A stretch of DNA of 58,776 nt, taken from positions 1 to 58,776 of IMG/VR virus record IMGVR_UViG_3300046167_000328; one strand, given 5' to 3'. Below, piece by piece: positions 1 through 5,861 of the stretch. Source of the stretch: a virus. Numbering within the stretch: the first letter of the stretch is position 1; each line of letters begins with the position of its first letter. Under the pieces are notes generated by a model. That model was given only the letters and a program-made list of their open reading frames with translations, ran no database searches and had not been told where the DNA came from. The translations under genes and the position numbers were made by a program.

Positions 1-361
1 TTCTACACAGTAGATCTTCATAATGCCTTGTAATAGCATCTTCAACGAAGTCATAGTTGTCACAGTATATATTACTGTAGTCGGCTATAGCATCATAAAC
101 AACATCTGTTAGTTCGTTTTCATAGTAGTACACGTCTTCGTTGACATTTATACTTTTGTCATCATCTGTAGCTATCCATACAGAATAGCCGTCGGCAGTT
201 GACTCTTCGTATACACTGAAGTCGGGGTTTCGCCAGTTGTCTGTTATCTCGCATTCATAGTATGCAAGTACTTGGTTTTTAGCATGCTCGTCGTCGCATC
301 CTTCGATCCAACCTTTGTCAGCCATTCTTTGAGTTATTAACGCATCAGTTATAAGTTTCAT
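1..361 (-). CDS. Hypothetical early protein, C-terminal part beyond window start
   Basis: Starts at ATG 361-359 (MKLITDALITQRMADKGW...) and stays open to base 1, giving about 120 acidic residues rich in Asp, Glu and Tyr. The reading frame continues exactly into the open frame at 58475-58776 if the window ends are joined, which would make a 220-residue protein. Its start overlaps the end of the upstream gene by 17 nt, consistent with one early operon read from the promoter at about 806-845. No family recognised. Confidence 0.75.
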   Translation of the reverse strand, partial: MKLITDALITQRMADKGWIEGCDDEHAKNQVLAYYECEITDNWRNPDFSVYEESTADGYSVWIATDDDKSINVNEDVYYYENELTDVVYDAIADYSNIYCDNYDFVEDAITRHYEDLLCR

Positions 362-566
362 CTGTTTCTATTAATTTAGTTATATATTCCCATACTTTTA
401 GTTCTATCTTGTTACATTTTAGAACTATTTCCATCTCATCAAGCGTAACGCCACCGTAATTTTTAGTACGTATATCTTGTTTGTTTTGCTCTATAGTAAT
501 AAGTAGCATAGACATTTTAGCGAAAGCTTTGTCGCTAGCACGTCGTTGTAGTTCTTGTTTAATCAT
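345..566 (-). CDS. Small hypothetical early protein (73 aa)
   Basis: Begins MIKQELQRRASDKAFAK. A mixed-charge, predicted largely helical protein without a recognised domain. It overlaps the 3' end of the preceding 76-aa gene by 8 nt and its own 3' end overlaps the next start, so the three genes look translationally coupled behind the promoter at 806-845. Confidence 0.65.
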   Translation of the reverse strand: MIKQELQRRASDKAFAKMSMLLITIEQNKQDIRTKNYGGVTLDEMEIVLKCNKIELKVWEYITKLIETDETYN

Positions 567-789
567 CTTCTGTTAGAATATTGTCGCCGAACCTGTAATC
601 CCATGCTGATACTCTAAGTGCATTTATACCACACATATCATATATGTCTCGTATTTCACTTATAGTTAGCTCGCCATAAAATCTTGAGCTTTCTAGTTTA
701 GCTATTATTCTTGATGAAGAATAAGTGTACTGACTGTCTTCGATACTTTTTCTGTATCTTGGTTTGATTTTTTCTAGTAATGTTGCCAT
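559..789 (-). CDS. Small hypothetical early protein (76 aa)
   Basis: Begins MATLLEKIKPRYRKSIEDSQ. First gene after the early promoter at 806-845; the ATG lies about 20 nt downstream of its GATAATAT box. It ends in an acidic tail (LTEDD). No family recognised. Confidence 0.65.
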   Translation of the reverse strand: MATLLEKIKPRYRKSIEDSQYTYSSSRIIAKLESSRFYGELTISEIRDIYDMCGINALRVSAWDYRFGDNILTEDD

Positions 790-802
790 ATTGTTTTTGT
801 TT

Positions 803-845
803 TTACATTTATATTATCAATTAGTAATCGTATTTTTTTTGTAAT
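803..845 (-). promoter_or_regulatory. Early promoter, family copy 1
   Basis: On the minus strand, a TTACAAAAAAAATACGA block is followed by exactly 9 nt and GATAATAT (GATAATAT at 811-818, TACGA at 828-832). It precedes the 76-aa, 73-aa and junction genes. Same architecture as nine other minus-strand sites in this window. Confidence 0.75.
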
Positions 846-1019
846 TTATAATAATTCCCATATATAGTCAGGCTCTAGTCTATACTCATTATGCAGTATT
901 ACCTCTGGGTTTTCATATTTTTTCCAAACTCTGTATCTAATGTTTTTTATTTCGTACTCAGCTTGTTCGCCTGTCATACCGTCACGTTCCATTAATACTT
1001 GTTTAAGTGAATAGCTCAT
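846..1019 (-). CDS. Small hypothetical early protein (57 aa)
   Basis: Begins MSYSLKQVLMERDGMTGEQA and ends ...DYIWELL. ATG at 1019-1017 overlaps the stop of the upstream 67-aa gene as TAATG, a coupling arrangement. It has an amphipathic helical N-terminus and is rich in Tyr, Glu and Arg. No known family. The stop codon directly abuts early promoter copy 1. Confidence 0.65.
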   Translation of the reverse strand: MSYSLKQVLMERDGMTGEQAEYEIKNIRYRVWKKYENPEVILHNEYRLEPDYIWELL

Positions 1020-1222
1020 TAGTCTTGGTATTTTTTAAGTGTCATACTATTTACTTTGTCAATGATCTCATTACCCACCATAGTGAAATAACCCGGTGCG
1101 TATATTACATTTTTACCGTTAGACTTAGCGGCTAACACATCTACTTCTGCTTGTTCGATAGCGGCTTTTAACGCTGTTTGGATGAAATACTTTTCAAATC
1201 CGTTAAATTTTGTTTTACTCAT
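1019..1222 (-). CDS. Small hypothetical early protein (67 aa)
   Basis: Begins MSKTKFNGFEKYFIQTALKA. A helical N-terminal half is followed by a short glycine-containing segment. It follows the 98-aa gene by 5 nt in the operon read from the promoter at 1536-1576. Function unknown. Confidence 0.65.
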   Translation of the reverse strand: MSKTKFNGFEKYFIQTALKAAIEQAEVDVLAAKSNGKNVIYAPGYFTMVGNEIIDKVNSMTLKKYQD

Positions 1223-1227
1223 AATGT

Positions 1228-1524
1228 TTAATTTTTAAAGTTAAATTTTTTACTATATAATTTATGATCTACTACTTTTACTACACCGCCGTTAACTGCT
1301 TTGATTACGCTTCTTAGCAAGTGATGAGGAGTTTTGTAGTCGTATATACAGTCAGGTAGATCTGGTCCACGCCATCCGGTTTGCATATTACTTACAGCGA
1401 AACTTATACCTTGCTTATTAGTGTATGAGTAACTTACCATACCTGATTGTGTTTCATAGACATATAACGTTTTAGGGTTTGGGTGATAGCTTTGCTCTGT
1501 GTTTACTTTTCCTATTATTTTCAT
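1228..1524 (-). CDS. Hypothetical early protein (98 aa)
   Basis: Begins MKIIGKVNTEQSYHPNPKTL. The composition suggests a beta-rich N-terminal part (alternating Tyr, Ser, Val) and a basic C-terminus. First gene after the early promoter at 1536-1576. No family recognised. Confidence 0.7.
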   Translation of the reverse strand: MKIIGKVNTEQSYHPNPKTLYVYETQSGMVSYSYTNKQGISFAVSNMQTGWRGPDLPDCIYDYKTPHHLLRSVIKAVNGGVVKVVDHKLYSKKFNFKN

Positions 1525-1535
1525 GGTTTTATTTA

Positions 1536-1576
1536 GTTTATTATATTATCTTACTTTGTTCGTATTATTTTTGTAA
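1536..1576 (-). promoter_or_regulatory. Early promoter, family copy 2
   Basis: Minus strand: TTACAAAAATAATACGA, 9 nt, GATAATAT (GATAATAT at 1543-1550, TACGA at 1560-1564). The ATG of the 98-aa gene is 18-19 nt downstream. The upstream edge touches the tRNA-like element at 1575-1671. Confidence 0.75.
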
Positions 1577-1671
1577 CTAGTGAGGATTCGAACCTCATAA
1601 CCGTCGTTAGCCATAGTCATTATAGGCTCGTAAAAACGTTTACCTATTTCAGTACTAAACCTGACCTAGTT
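1575..1671 (-). ncRNA. tRNA-like element with canonical T-arm
   Basis: The minus strand contains TGAGG-TTCGAAT-CCTCA (1581-1597), a perfect 5-bp T-stem with a canonical T-loop. It is followed by CTAGTT, which can pair with AACTAG 86 nt upstream (1666-1671). In between are a TCAG/CTGA stem (1649-1664) in D-arm position, an ATAGG/CCTAT hairpin (1622-1647) and a TAAC/GTTA stem. No standard 7-nt anticodon loop can be placed and the span is about 97 nt, so it is not a normal tRNA. It may be a tRNA interrupted by extra sequence, a decayed tRNA or the 3' domain of a larger structured RNA. Confidence 0.4.
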
Positions 1672-1911
1672 TCCAGCTATTGTGTGATCGTTAATCGTAT
1701 CTTTCGCTATCGGTTTTCATATTTAGATAGAGCTATATACCGTAAAACTCTACTGTTCGCCAGACATTTCCTAATCGCGGTGCACCACTGCCGCTAAGCC
1801 GGTGCGCGTATTTGTTATTTATTCGCTGGATCTATAAACACATTAGAGGATCTTCGTTAGCTTAACCACTTAAAATACCGTAGCCGTACTAAGCCCTCCA
1901 CCGTGTTTATA
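1577..1911 (-). other. 335-nt non-coding, structured, GC-richer region
   Basis: There is no credible ORF between the 62-aa gene and the promoter at 1536-1576. Besides the tRNA-like element it holds a GC-rich hairpin, GCACC...GGTGC, around 1780-1805, standing out from the AT-rich surroundings. It lies directly downstream of the 62-aa gene on the same strand, so it should be transcribed with it. A structured phage RNA is plausible; no family could be assigned. Confidence 0.4.
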
Positions 1912-2100
1912 TTACTTACGTCGCCAAGATTTATGCACTAATGCACTAAGCTCTTGACTGACTATCTGTATAGTGTTACCGGTTTTGTGCTCTATTATTG
2001 GTATGTAGCTATAATCTTGCACGGTGCTACACGGTGTACACGTCTTGTAACCATAACCTATCCTAATAGGATGTACTTTTTCTCCACATTTACAATACAT
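1912..2100 (-). CDS. Small zinc-ribbon-like protein (62 aa)
   Basis: Begins MYCKCGEKVHPIRIGYGYKT. CxC at residues 3-5 and CTPC at about 36-39 could form a four-Cys zinc site; the C-terminus is basic (SWRRK). It follows the 61-aa gene after 2 nt, in the operon of the promoter at 2307-2347. Nucleic-acid binding is only inferred from the Cys pattern and basic tail. Confidence 0.6.
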   Translation of the reverse strand: MYCKCGEKVHPIRIGYGYKTCTPCSTVQDYSYIPIIEHKTGNTIQIVSQELSALVHKSWRRK

Positions 2101-2102
2101 AA

Positions 2103-2288
2103 TTACTCGTTTACTTGTTTATACATTTTACCTATAGCTCTTTGAATAACTAATGCGTGTATAGCATAATACTCATCGCCATCTGCCTCGTAATCAGCTA
2201 GTTGCCAATCGACGCTGTCTTTCATAAGCTCTAAGGTTACATCTGCAACACCTTGAGCGATATCATCTATTTGTTTCATTTTACTCAT
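2103..2288 (-). CDS. Small acidic hypothetical protein (61 aa)
   Basis: Begins MSKMKQIDDIAQGVADVTLE. An acidic, predicted helical protein. First gene after the early promoter at 2307-2347. No family recognised. Confidence 0.65.
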   Translation of the reverse strand: MSKMKQIDDIAQGVADVTLELMKDSVDWQLADYEADGDEYYAIHALVIQRAIGKMYKQVNE

Positions 2289-2306
2289 AGTAGTATATTT
2301 TTATTG

Positions 2307-2347
2307 TTACATTTATATTATCAACAAGTGATCGTATTATTATTGTT
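2307..2347 (-). promoter_or_regulatory. Early promoter, family copy 3
   Basis: Minus strand: AATAATAATACGA, 9 nt, GATAATAT (GATAATAT at 2315-2322, TACGA at 2332-2336), with the following ATAAATGTAA also shared with copy 1. It reads into the 61-aa gene. Confidence 0.75.
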
Positions 2348-2600
2348 ATTGCTTATTTAATATAGTCACTTCAACCCAACCTTTTTCTGAATGGTTGGCT
2401 TCACATTTAACACCGCCTTTAGTTAATTCATCTTCTAGTTTTATCGCTGCATCCCATAAACTCGGTTCTGGTATCTCATCATGGTCATCATCGTAGAACA
2501 CGTCACCTCTACACTGAAAAAATCTATCGTCGTAGTCATTTTCTACGTACTCAAAATCCCATCCATTAATTCTTGTATCTCGTTTCATCCACTCTTTCAT
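2346..2600 (-). CDS. Hypothetical acidic protein (84 aa)
   Basis: Begins MKEWMKRDTRINGWDFEYVE. Strongly acidic in the first half (runs of Asp around residues 22-44), ending in a VEVTILNKQ strand. It follows the 41-aa gene and ends at promoter copy 3. Unknown function; an acidic DNA-mimic type role is possible but not shown. Confidence 0.65.
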   Translation of the reverse strand: MKEWMKRDTRINGWDFEYVENDYDDRFFQCRGDVFYDDDHDEIPEPSLWDAAIKLEDELTKGGVKCEANHSEKGWVEVTILNKQ

Positions 2601-2602
2601 AT

Positions 2603-2728
2603 CTATAATTGATTTATTAGTTCTTGTACTTCATTAAACAGCATTTCATCTATTTGTTCTCTTGAATAGTGGTCTTTATACGCTTCGTATACTAAATCCC
2701 ACGGGTTTTTAACTGGTTCTTCGTTCAT
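2603..2728 (-). CDS. Small acidic hypothetical protein (41 aa)
   Basis: Begins MNEEPVKNPWDLVYEAYKDH. ATG 2728-2726 overlaps the preceding gene's stop as TAATG. Predicted helical, net negative. Support comes from tight packing and the coupling overlap rather than any known family. Confidence 0.55.
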   Translation of the reverse strand: MNEEPVKNPWDLVYEAYKDHYSREQIDEMLFNEVQELINQL

Positions 2729-2919
2729 TATAAAAATTCTTTAATTTTTTCTTTGATTAATAGTACATCTTTATCTGTTATTTGTATAGCTTTTTCATAG
2801 TCTACAGTGCTCTGCACTATATCACTAAAACTTTCCCACATCTTAAGATCCATTTGCGTAGCAATAAAATCTATATTCTCGTCTGACAAACTTTGCTCGT
2901 CCTCTTTTATATCTATCAT
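2728..2919 (-). CDS. Small acidic hypothetical protein (63 aa)
   Basis: Begins MIDIKEDEQSLSDENIDFIA. Acidic and predicted all-helical. It overlaps the upstream 142-aa gene by 4 nt (ATGA) and the downstream gene by 1 base. No family recognised. Confidence 0.65.
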   Translation of the reverse strand: MIDIKEDEQSLSDENIDFIATQMDLKMWESFSDIVQSTVDYEKAIQITDKDVLLIKEKIKEFL

Positions 2920-3344
2920 ATTCTTTTGTATTTAAATCCATCTACCTCAATAACTTCTTGCACTGGCTTCATGTTATAGTTTTTGATTAAGTAGTTTTTT
3001 AGGTACAATAGCCTGTTAACACCTTTGTGTATAAGTACTCGCTGACTGTAGGGATAGCTCTGTATTTCCATATTAGAGCCCATCCAATACCTTATACTTG
3101 TTCTAGTAGGGTTTAGTTGATAGCAAGATAGCTCGTTAAATCTACTTCTTATTATCTTACGTACCATACCTGATTCGTATGTAGCAAACCTATGTCCACT
3201 AAATACTCCACTGGTTAACTCAAACATCCTAGTGTTATTCTTACGTTGGCGATCAGTGGTTACATCTTTTAGAGGAAACTTGTTGGTTAACTCGTTGATG
3301 TACAGTTGTTCTTCTTGTCTAATTCTTTCTAAGTATATACTCAT
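2916..3344 (-). CDS. Hypothetical basic protein (142 aa)
   Basis: Begins MSIYLERIRQEEQLYINELT. Basic, rich in Arg and Tyr, without recognised motifs. One of the larger unknown proteins of the early small-gene cluster; it may bind nucleic acid given its charge, but that is inference. Confidence 0.7.
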   Translation of the reverse strand: MSIYLERIRQEEQLYINELTNKFPLKDVTTDRQRKNNTRMFELTSGVFSGHRFATYESGMVRKIIRSRFNELSCYQLNPTRTSIRYWMGSNMEIQSYPYSQRVLIHKGVNRLLYLKNYLIKNYNMKPVQEVIEVDGFKYKRI

Positions 3345-3354
3345 ATTTATTTAT

Positions 3355-3597
3355 TTAAAGTGTTTCTATTTTTACGTCGTAGTATTTCCATAAACCATTG
3401 TGACTATATTTTTTAGCCTTTGCACCATAGCTTGTTTTCATACCTGTTTTAACTTGTTTATATTCCTTATCGCTGAATGGTTTACATAAACCTTCATGTT
3501 GGTGTTTGATACGGTGAGCTTTAGCTCGATCTAGTTGTATTTGCTTTGAAACTGCTAACAACTCTTTCATTGTTCTTGGATTATATGTTACGCCCAT
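3355..3597 (-). CDS. Hypothetical basic protein (80 aa)
   Basis: Begins MGVTYNPRTMKELLAVSKQI. Lys/His-rich middle section. It overlaps the preceding 64-aa gene by 10 nt, in the operon of the promoter at 3803-3842. No family recognised. Confidence 0.65.
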   Translation of the reverse strand: MGVTYNPRTMKELLAVSKQIQLDRAKAHRIKHQHEGLCKPFSDKEYKQVKTGMKTSYGAKAKKYSHNGLWKYYDVKIETL

Positions 3598-3782
3598 GGG
3601 TTATCTGATTTTTCTATGTAAGTTAAACCTTTGTAGTTGAACCAGTTAGTTACACCTTCCTTGTCGTCGCTCTCGTCATAGATGAAGGCAAACTTTTTAG
3701 GTAGATTACCTACAGTATAGCCTTTATAGTCTACGCCGTTGAGTTTTAAAGATGTTTTTGAAGTAAATTTTATAGTATTCAT
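3588..3782 (-). CDS. Small hypothetical protein (64 aa)
   Basis: Begins MNTIKFTSKTSLKLNGVDYK. The pattern suggests a small beta-rich fold (KLNGVDYKGYTVGNLPKKF). First gene after promoter copy 4, ATG about 26 nt downstream of the GATAATAT box. Unknown function. Confidence 0.65.
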   Translation of the reverse strand: MNTIKFTSKTSLKLNGVDYKGYTVGNLPKKFAFIYDESDDKEGVTNWFNYKGLTYIEKSDNPWA

Positions 3783-3802
3783 AAGTTATTGGTTTTTAAA
3801 TT

Positions 3803-3842
3803 CATATATATTATCCGAAGTGGATCGTATTTTATTTGTATA
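3803..3842 (-). promoter_or_regulatory. Early promoter, family copy 4
   Basis: Minus strand: ATACAAATAAAATACGA, 9 nt, GATAATAT (GATAATAT at 3808-3815, TACGA at 3825-3829). The upstream 59-aa gene ends inside this box, so the promoter is embedded in coding sequence. Confidence 0.75.
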
Positions 3843-4011
3843 TCTCGAACATTAGATCCGCTATTAGCTCTTCCTCTGTTTCTCCTTCTTCAGGTGTACA
3901 ATCACACTCGACAAAGCTTGTCACTGCCTCTAGTACTTCTTCTGCTCCTGTGTACTTACTTTGAAACTTAAAGTGTTGTAAAGTTTCTTCATTCCATTTT
4001 ATTTTACTCAT
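3832..4011 (-). CDS. Small very acidic protein (59 aa)
   Basis: Begins MSKIKWNEETLQHFKFQSKY. The second half is dominated by Glu, with a CDC pair near residues 36-38. The stop codon lies within the A-rich part of promoter copy 4. No family recognised. Confidence 0.6.
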   Translation of the reverse strand: MSKIKWNEETLQHFKFQSKYTGAEEVLEAVTSFVECDCTPEEGETEEELIADLMFEIYK

Positions 4012-4027
4012 GCTATTTATTTATTAG

Positions 4028-4288
4028 TTAATCGCCTTTGTATTCGCCCATCGATGAATAGAATTCTTGTGCCGCTTGCATAGTTAGCTCACGTATATCT
4101 TTTTGATTATGAGAATTTTCTATGTAGTAGTCGATCTTCTCGTGTAGTTGATCAAGAGTTTTCGCTCCGAACTGTACTACTTCATACTCTTGTAGTAGTT
4201 GTTTATCTCTACAGTAAAACGCACTAGCTTTTCTACCGTCGTAAGTTTTCCACTCTTCGTACTCGTACTTTACACCTCTGTATATCAT
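4028..4288 (-). CDS. Hypothetical protein (86 aa)
   Basis: Begins MIYRGVKYEYEEWKTYDGRK. An N-terminal segment with Tyr/Glu alternation suggests a beta-hairpin, followed by a helical region. Member of the dense minus-strand cluster of small genes; function unknown. Confidence 0.65.
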   Translation of the reverse strand: MIYRGVKYEYEEWKTYDGRKASAFYCRDKQLLQEYEVVQFGAKTLDQLHEKIDYYIENSHNQKDIRELTMQAAQEFYSSMGEYKGD

Positions 4289-4290
4289 AG

Positions 4291-4389
4291 TTAGTTTCTT
4301 ATAGCGTAAGCAGCAGCGCTACCTAGTTCTGTTAATACTTTGTTTACTCTCTTTAGTACGAATAGTACTTTGTGCTTGAATTTTCTCAT
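4291..4389 (-). CDS. Very small basic protein (32 aa)
   Basis: Begins MRKFKHKVLFVLKRVNKVLT. Highly basic, with one amphipathic or weakly hydrophobic helix. It lies 2 nt upstream of the 86-aa gene and 3 nt after the 44-aa gene. Short, so support is only from spacing and start context. Confidence 0.4.
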   Translation of the reverse strand: MRKFKHKVLFVLKRVNKVLTELGSAAAYAIRN

Positions 4390-4392
4390 AAT

Positions 4393-4527
4393 TTAGTTAT
4401 TAGTAGATTTGTAGAATTGTATTCTTGTTTCAATATCTTGTTTGGTGATCTCACCATTCATTTGTTTTAGTATGTCACTCGACATATCTATTTGTTTACC
4501 GTTAGGTAGATTTAGTATAAATCGCAT
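4393..4527 (-). CDS. Small hypothetical protein (44 aa)
   Basis: Begins MRFILNLPNGKQIDMSSDIL. The pattern (MRFxLxLPNGKxIxM) suggests a short beta-hairpin then helices. It fits between neighbours with 9 and 3 nt gaps. No family recognised. Confidence 0.5.
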   Translation of the reverse strand: MRFILNLPNGKQIDMSSDILKQMNGEITKQDIETRIQFYKSTNN

Positions 4528-4536
4528 AGTAATATT

Positions 4537-4689
4537 TTAAATAGATTCCCAATATAGTTCTTTTTGTTCGTCGCTTAAACCGTAGAGGTTATCTTGACCA
4601 AACATCTCTTGACAGATTTTAGTTCTTCTTTTGTTTTCATTGAAGGATTTTGTTACCTCATCCCACGCTTGTTGATTAGTTAAATACAT
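4537..4689 (-). CDS. Small hypothetical protein (50 aa)
   Basis: Start taken at ATG 4689-4687 (MYLTNQQAWDEVTKSFNENK), which follows an AATTTAATAACT leader like its neighbours. A longer in-frame reading from 4728 would run backwards into the tRNA-like T-arm and is not preferred. Helical, mixed charge, unknown function. Confidence 0.6.
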   Translation of the reverse strand: MYLTNQQAWDEVTKSFNENKRRTKICQEMFGQDNLYGLSDEQKELYWESI

Positions 4690-4705
4690 AGTTATTAAAT
4701 TTAGT

Positions 4706-4745
4706 AGTCGTTGGTGGAATCGAACCACCTCTAACCTTTACGACT
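4706..4745 (-). ncRNA. Mini tRNA-like hairpin (acceptor plus T-arm only)
   Basis: Minus strand: AGTCGT (4745-4740), a 10-nt linker, GGTGG-TTCGATT-CCACC (4729-4713) and ACGACT (4711-4706). The T-arm is canonical and the outer 6-bp stem pairs perfectly, mimicking the acceptor/T half of a tRNA with D and anticodon arms missing. It sits between the 75-aa and 50-aa genes. It may be a decayed tRNA or a tRNA mimic acting in the mRNA. Confidence 0.35.
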
Positions 4746-4761
4746 TAGATACTCGATAGTA

Positions 4762-4989
4762 CTATTGTTCTAGTACTTCTCGAGCGATCACTGGTACACT
4801 TGTACTTGAAGTGTAAGATTTGTACTTGACGAAACACGCCATATTTTCTAATTTATCCTTCATTACTTCCCACACTTTGTCGTGGTTGTAGGTAACTGTT
4901 TTACCATTTTTGAAGTTGACAGTGATTAGTTGGTTTTTACCAATTAGTGATTTTCTGATTACAAATCTTTTTGAAATTAAAGTTGACAT
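4762..4989 (-). CDS. Paralogue A of a small two-copy family (75 aa)
   Basis: Begins MSTLISKRFVIRKSLIGKNQ. Clearly related over its full length to the 76-aa gene at 5510-5740. Shared blocks are SKRF-RKSL, V-FKNGKT--YNHD, M--KL--M--W/F-KYKSYTSSTS and PVI-R-VL. A beta-strand N-terminal half, a helix, then the conserved KYKSYTSSTS stretch. Each copy has its own early promoter (here 5019-5059). Function unknown. Confidence 0.75.
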   Translation of the reverse strand: MSTLISKRFVIRKSLIGKNQLITVNFKNGKTVTYNHDKVWEVMKDKLENMACFVKYKSYTSSTSVPVIAREVLEQ

Positions 4990-5018
4990 AGTTATTATAT
5001 TTAAAGTTATTAATTATT

Positions 5019-5059
5019 TACATAGTTATTATCAATAGAGTACTGTATTTTGTTTGAAT
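5019..5059 (-). promoter_or_regulatory. Early promoter, family copy 5 (diverged)
   Basis: Minus strand: TTCAAACAAAATACAG, 9 nt, GATAATAA (5026-5033; TACAG at 5043-5047). Two consensus positions in TACGA and one in the -10-like box differ, but the spacer is unchanged. It reads into the 75-aa gene. Confidence 0.65.
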
Positions 5060-5185
5060 ACGAGTGTACTTTTGTTTATTAGTTAAAAAGTAGTAGAGAG
5101 TTTTACTCTAAGTCTCAGTACTTATAACTTATCTATTAACTCAGAAAGCGTTATCTGGAGCGAAGTTTTAGTTACGTTACCATTT

Positions 5186-5242
5186 TCAGTACTGATTTAG
5201 CTCGTCTATTACTGCTAAAATATCTGCTTTAGTTACTTGCAT
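5186..5242 (-). CDS. Possible 18-aa micropeptide
   Basis: ATG 5242-5240 lies about 24 nt downstream of the GATAATAT box of promoter copy 6 and encodes MQVTKADILAVIDELNQY, then TGA. The position and leader resemble the first gene of the other early transcription units, but no longer ORF follows before 5060. A real micropeptide, a truncated gene or a leader are all possible. Confidence 0.35.
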   Translation of the reverse strand: MQVTKADILAVIDELNQY

Positions 5243-5258
5243 AGTTATTAGTTTTTGT

Positions 5259-5300
5259 TACATAGATATTATCAACGAGCGTTCGTATTTTTTTTGTATA
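5259..5300 (-). promoter_or_regulatory. Early promoter, family copy 6
   Basis: Minus strand: ATACAAAAAAAATACGA, 9 nt, GATAATAT (GATAATAT at 5266-5273, TACGA at 5283-5287). It drives a unit with only an 18-codon ORF and about 120 nt of non-coding RNA before the next promoter. Confidence 0.75.
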
Positions 5301-5509
5301 AAATATATAATATATAAGAGCGATAAGCGCCTAACTAGTATTATCAGCGAAGCGCCGTATTAAGTTCGAGTGCTATACACAAAGTGCTATACACTTTTAG
5401 GGGGGGGGGGGGTTATACTTAAGTGTCGCGTAGGACGGAGTCTACTCTTCCGATCATATTTCAAGATCAGGCCAATGCTGTTATCTAGATTATCTTACTA
5501 GCGTAGTAG
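5301..5509. other. Non-coding interval with short repeats and a G13 tract
   Basis: No credible gene. It holds near-direct repeats GAGCGATAAGCGCC (5318-5331) and CAGCGAAGCGCC (5345-5356), a perfect 11-bp direct repeat GTGCTATACAC (5370-5380 and 5384-5394), and a run of 13 G at 5400-5412. About 40 nt further on is CTCTTCCGATC, identical to the end of common Illumina adapters, so part of this interval may be an assembly artefact. Confidence 0.5.
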
Positions 5510-5740
5510 TTAGTCTGTAATTAATACAGATCTAACTATTACTGGAATACTAGTACTACTTGTGTAACTCTTGTACTTTTCCCAACAGTTCATAGCATTT
5601 AGCTTTTCTTTCATAGCTTCATACGCATCGTCATGATTGTACTTCGCAGTCTTTCCATTTTTGAATGTTACTTCAATAATAGTGTTAGTGTTGATTAAAG
5701 ATTTTCTTACTAAGAAGCGTTTTGATTGTAAAGTTTTCAT
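5510..5740 (-). CDS. Paralogue B of a small two-copy family (76 aa)
   Basis: Begins MKTLQSKRFLVRKSLINTNT. Full-length paralogue of the 75-aa protein at 4762-4989, sharing the FKNGKT, YNHD and KYKSYTSSTS blocks. It is the first gene of the minus arm, reading away from the divergent control region behind promoter copy 7, so probably among the earliest and most abundant products. Function unknown. Confidence 0.75.
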   Translation of the reverse strand: MKTLQSKRFLVRKSLINTNTIIEVTFKNGKTAKYNHDDAYEAMKEKLNAMNCWEKYKSYTSSTSIPVIVRSVLITD

Positions 5741-5778
5741 AATGTTTAGAATTTATTTAGTTAATATTATATTTAAAT

Positions 5779-5819
5779 TACATAGATATTATCAAGTCGA
5801 CGCCGTATTTTCTTCGAAA
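5779..5819 (-). promoter_or_regulatory. Early promoter, family copy 7
   Basis: Minus strand: TTCGAAGAAAATACGG, 9 nt, GATAATAT (GATAATAT at 5786-5793, TACGG at 5803-5807), preceded by an A16 tract on the plus strand (5817-5832). First promoter of the minus arm next to the divergent region. Confidence 0.7.
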
Positions 5820-5861
5820 AAAAAAAAAAAAATAGTATAGAAAATTTAGTAGAAAAAACAT

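Noticed and set aside
1577-1911. tmRNA or a normal tRNA in the non-coding stretch
   Set aside because: There is a tRNA T-arm, but no conserved tmRNA 5' end, no credible proteolysis tag ending in hydrophobic residues and no canonical anticodon loop.
5470-5510. An eleventh early promoter-like match (AGATTATC-N9-TAGTA)
   Set aside because: Only part of the -10-like box matches, the TACGA element is lost and no gene start lies downstream at the usual distance.
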